A stretch of DNA of 64,000 nt from Brachyhypopomus gauderio (lineage: Eukaryota; Chordata; Actinopteri; Gymnotiformes; Hypopomidae). Every line of letters starts with the position of its first letter. Position 1 is the first letter of the stretch. The notes beneath the pieces are model-generated. The model saw nothing but the letters and a program-made list of their open reading frames with translations, was not told where the DNA came from and ran no database searches. This document shows positions 62,300 through 64,000 of this stretch, piece by piece. Made by a program: the position numbers and the translations under genes. The DNA lies in the NCBI RefSeq assembly GCF_052324685.1, contig NC_135225.1:1824358-1888357 (forward strand), written 5' to 3'.

Positions 62300-62745
62300 C
62301 ATGGTGCTTTTCCCAGCTTTGTGCTGGCTATAAAAAAAAACCCAAACAAAACAAAGAAAAAGCAGAGAACACCTTGGTGACCGGTGCGTTATATATGCCA
62401 ATCTGGCCGAGCCCGGCACTCCTACACAGGTAACCCAGCTCACCTGTGGCCACGTCTGGACAACAGCCTTGAGCTCTTATGGTAGATGGCCACAGTGAGA
62501 CAACTCCCAATGGCAGAGACGTTTGCACCTTCAGGTCGGACACGCAACAGCAGGTTCAGGTCGTCATACAGCAGCCGTGTCATGCAGCATATTGTCTGTG
62601 TCACGTTGTACTAGTGACTGGAGTTCATAACTTTCTTTATTTTGTACATTATTTATACAGTTTAGATTTCTTTTCAAATAAATAATTGCTTTACTTCTTA
62701 GCATGTGTTCTGTATATCAAGGTATATGTTTATCATTGGATTTTA
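62300..62745. other. ttc7a intron 1, 3' part
   Basis: No exon is seen. It is unique-looking sequence between the minisatellite and the CT tract. Confidence 0.5.
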
Positions 62746-62748
62746 TGA

Positions 62749-62772
62749 CCCCCCCCCCCCCCTGTCTCTTGG

Positions 62773-62836
<64 letters not shown>
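62749..62836 (+). repeat. C run and (CT)n tract acting as the polypyrimidine tract of ttc7a exon 2
   Basis: Fourteen C, then (TCTCTG)n, then about 50 bases of pure CT, ending 15 bases before the exon 2 acceptor AG (62849-62850). It is the only pyrimidine tract available for that acceptor. Confidence 0.9.
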
Positions 62837-62841
<5 letters not shown>

Positions 62842-62850
62842 CGTATGAAG

Positions 62851-63014
62851 ATGATTATGGCACTCTCTTGCTGGCCGAGGCCCTTCTGGAGAGGTGTCTT
62901 CTGGAGAACATCTCTCTGCTGAGGGACAGCACCGCCCTGTCAGAACACGCACACCCCAAGCTGGCCCGGGCCAAGTCGCACCTGAACAGCATCCTGAAGA
63001 GAGGCCATCTGGGG
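62851..63014 (+). CDS. ttc7a: ttc7a coding exon 2
   Basis: After the acceptor TATGAAG the frame is DDYGTLLLAEALLERCLLEN, then SLLRDSTALSEHAHPKLARA and LNSILKRGHLG. The LLLAEALLE.CL.EN and LNSIL..G.L motifs are those of the TTC7A N-terminal region before the TPR array. The exon is 164 nt, starts with two bases that complete the codon split after exon 1, and ends in phase 0 before GTGCGT. The donor lies against a (GT)n(GA)n tract. Later exons are not in the window before the gap. An apparent ATG at 62838 is in the intron and is not used as a start. Confidence 0.93.
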
Positions 63015-63020
63015 GTGCGT

Positions 63021-63021
63021 G

Positions 63022-63099
<78 letters not shown>
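63021..63099 (+). repeat. (GT)n(GA)n microsatellite after the ttc7a exon 2 donor
   Basis: About 16 GT then about 21 GA dinucleotides, beginning six bases after the donor GTGCGT. The (GA)n part is the reverse complement of the (CT)n tract before the exon. Confidence 0.95.
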
Positions 63100-63101
<2 letters not shown>

Positions 63102-63761
63102 TGTGATATGAAAACTTCATCTTTCTTGTATGGACTATACAAATATTATTTTTTCCATGAAGTGTCATTGTCGTTACATAAGCATAGATGCTCACACCTA
63201 TTAACAGTAGGGCGGAACGCCACCGACACCTCCCACACGTCAAAGTGCGGCATCACGCAGCACGCAGCCCGCACACAGCCCGCACACCCACAGCCTTTCA
63301 CTGACCTCCAGTCCTGCGTGAGTATTCAAATAATATACTACTAATATAACTGAAACTGAAGAGCAGTATACACTCCTAGCAGCACACAGCAGCTCTGCCT
63401 TTGTGAGGCGCTAAAGCGATCACTCTCTACTCCTCTCTGCACTTTCCACATTTAATGTGTGAACGTGCCAAACACACAGTGATACACATAAATTCTTCTG
63501 TACTGTTAGTTGCAGTATGAAATTGGCCTCGTGTTCTGTGACAGGCAGCAAGTGGCTCAGCAAAGGACAAGAATTCTGTGATGGAAATGCTGAAAACGAC
63601 AAAACTAAGAAAACATGAATATATAGGAATATACCAAGCTCAAGCACAAGATCAGAAAAGACCAGTAAGACCCGCCAATTCCTTAGGCGGACTAGGGAGA
63701 AGTTTTAGTAATGCAGCATATGATATGCATAAAACAACAGCAGACCGGCCGTTTATATAAA
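63100..63761. other. ttc7a intron 2 (start), no exon seen
   Basis: I looked for the next TTC7A exon and did not find it. The open frame ending at 63760 matches no family I recognise; it abuts the gap and may be part of a repeat. Confidence 0.45.
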
Positions 63762-64000
63762 NNNNNNNNNNNNNNNNNNNNNNNNNNNNNNNNNNNNNNN
63801 NNNNNNNNNNNNNNNNNNNNNNNNNNNNNNNNNNNNNNNNNNNNNNNNNNNNNNNNNNNNNNNNNNNNNNNNNNNNNNNNNNNNNNNNNNNNNNNNNNNN
63901 NNNNNNNNNNNNNNNNNNNNNNNNNNNNNNNNNNNNNNNNNNNNNNNNNNNNNNNNNNNNNNNNNNNNNNNNNNNNNNNNNNNNNNNNNNNNNNNNNNNN
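63762..64000. other. Assembly gap (N run)
   Basis: All bases are N from 63762 to the end of the window. The true gap size is unknown. ttc7a continues across it. Confidence 1.

Noticed and set aside
60510..62349. Many Glu/Ser/Thr-rich minus-strand frames of 67-95 codons
   Set aside because: They are readings of the 21-bp array and its joint; none has a conserved domain.
62703..63101. A single-exon gene starting at the ATG near 62703 or 62838
   Set aside because: The coding part is ttc7a exon 2. The leading codons are CT tract and the trailing ones a GT/GA tract; splice sites at 62850 and 63015 bound the real exon.
63578..63760. Possible next ttc7a exon or retroelement frame before the gap
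   Set aside because: It does not resemble the TTC7A TPR region, and I recognise no polymerase or gag motif; it is truncated by the gap.
1..64000. tRNA and rRNA genes
   Set aside because: I saw no intact A-box/B-box pair with a cloverleaf, and no rRNA-like segment; the only tRNA-type sequence is the decayed SINE.

Overview
The window is vertebrate, almost certainly teleost fish, nuclear DNA. It holds spliced genes with GT..AG introns, CpG-rich promoters, (CA)n, (TA)n and (GA)n microsatellites, a tRNA-type fish SINE remnant, a hAT transposon and very large minisatellites. I cannot name the species. Five genes are recognisable from their protein sequence.

From left to right: (1) 1-18257 is the 5' end of prkce (PKC-epsilon) on the minus strand. 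Coding exon 1 (C2 domain) is at 17910-18257, and the 17.9 kb to its left appears to be intron 1. That intron contains a 9.35-kb array of a 33-bp repeat with two levels of higher-order structure, plus smaller arrays. (2) 18258-21450 separates prkce from socs5, which are head to head. (3) socs5 runs on the plus strand, with a probable noncoding exon 1 ending at 22000, an 8.6-kb intron, one coding exon (30633-32312, 559 aa) and a probable polyA signal at 33394. A hAT element with a perfect 8-bp target duplication lies just downstream (33483-34496). (4) 34.5-51.2 kb is a repeat-rich gene desert. (5) prop1, a pituitary paired-like homeobox gene, is complete on the plus strand in three coding exons (51227-53835, 227 aa). 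(6) mcfd2 is complete on the minus strand in three coding exons (57282-55911, 153 aa) plus a probable noncoding first exon. (7) ttc7a starts on the plus strand at 59290; exons 1 and 2 are present and the gene runs into the assembly gap at 63762.

The order socs5 - mcfd2 - ttc7a matches human 2p21, and prkce is also on human 2p21. prop1 is not there in human. The genes are not an operon; they share a syntenic block.

The most unusual theme is tandem repetition that has captured splice sites. The prkce exon 1 donor has been copied eight more times into a (CA)n-rich minisatellite that begins at the exon boundary. The prop1 exon 2 donor lies in a 46-bp unit present three times, and its acceptor lies in a 30-bp duplication. 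ttc7a exon 2 is flanked by long complementary (CT)n and (GA)n tracts. Roughly a quarter of the window is minisatellite, several arrays having nested higher-order repeats.
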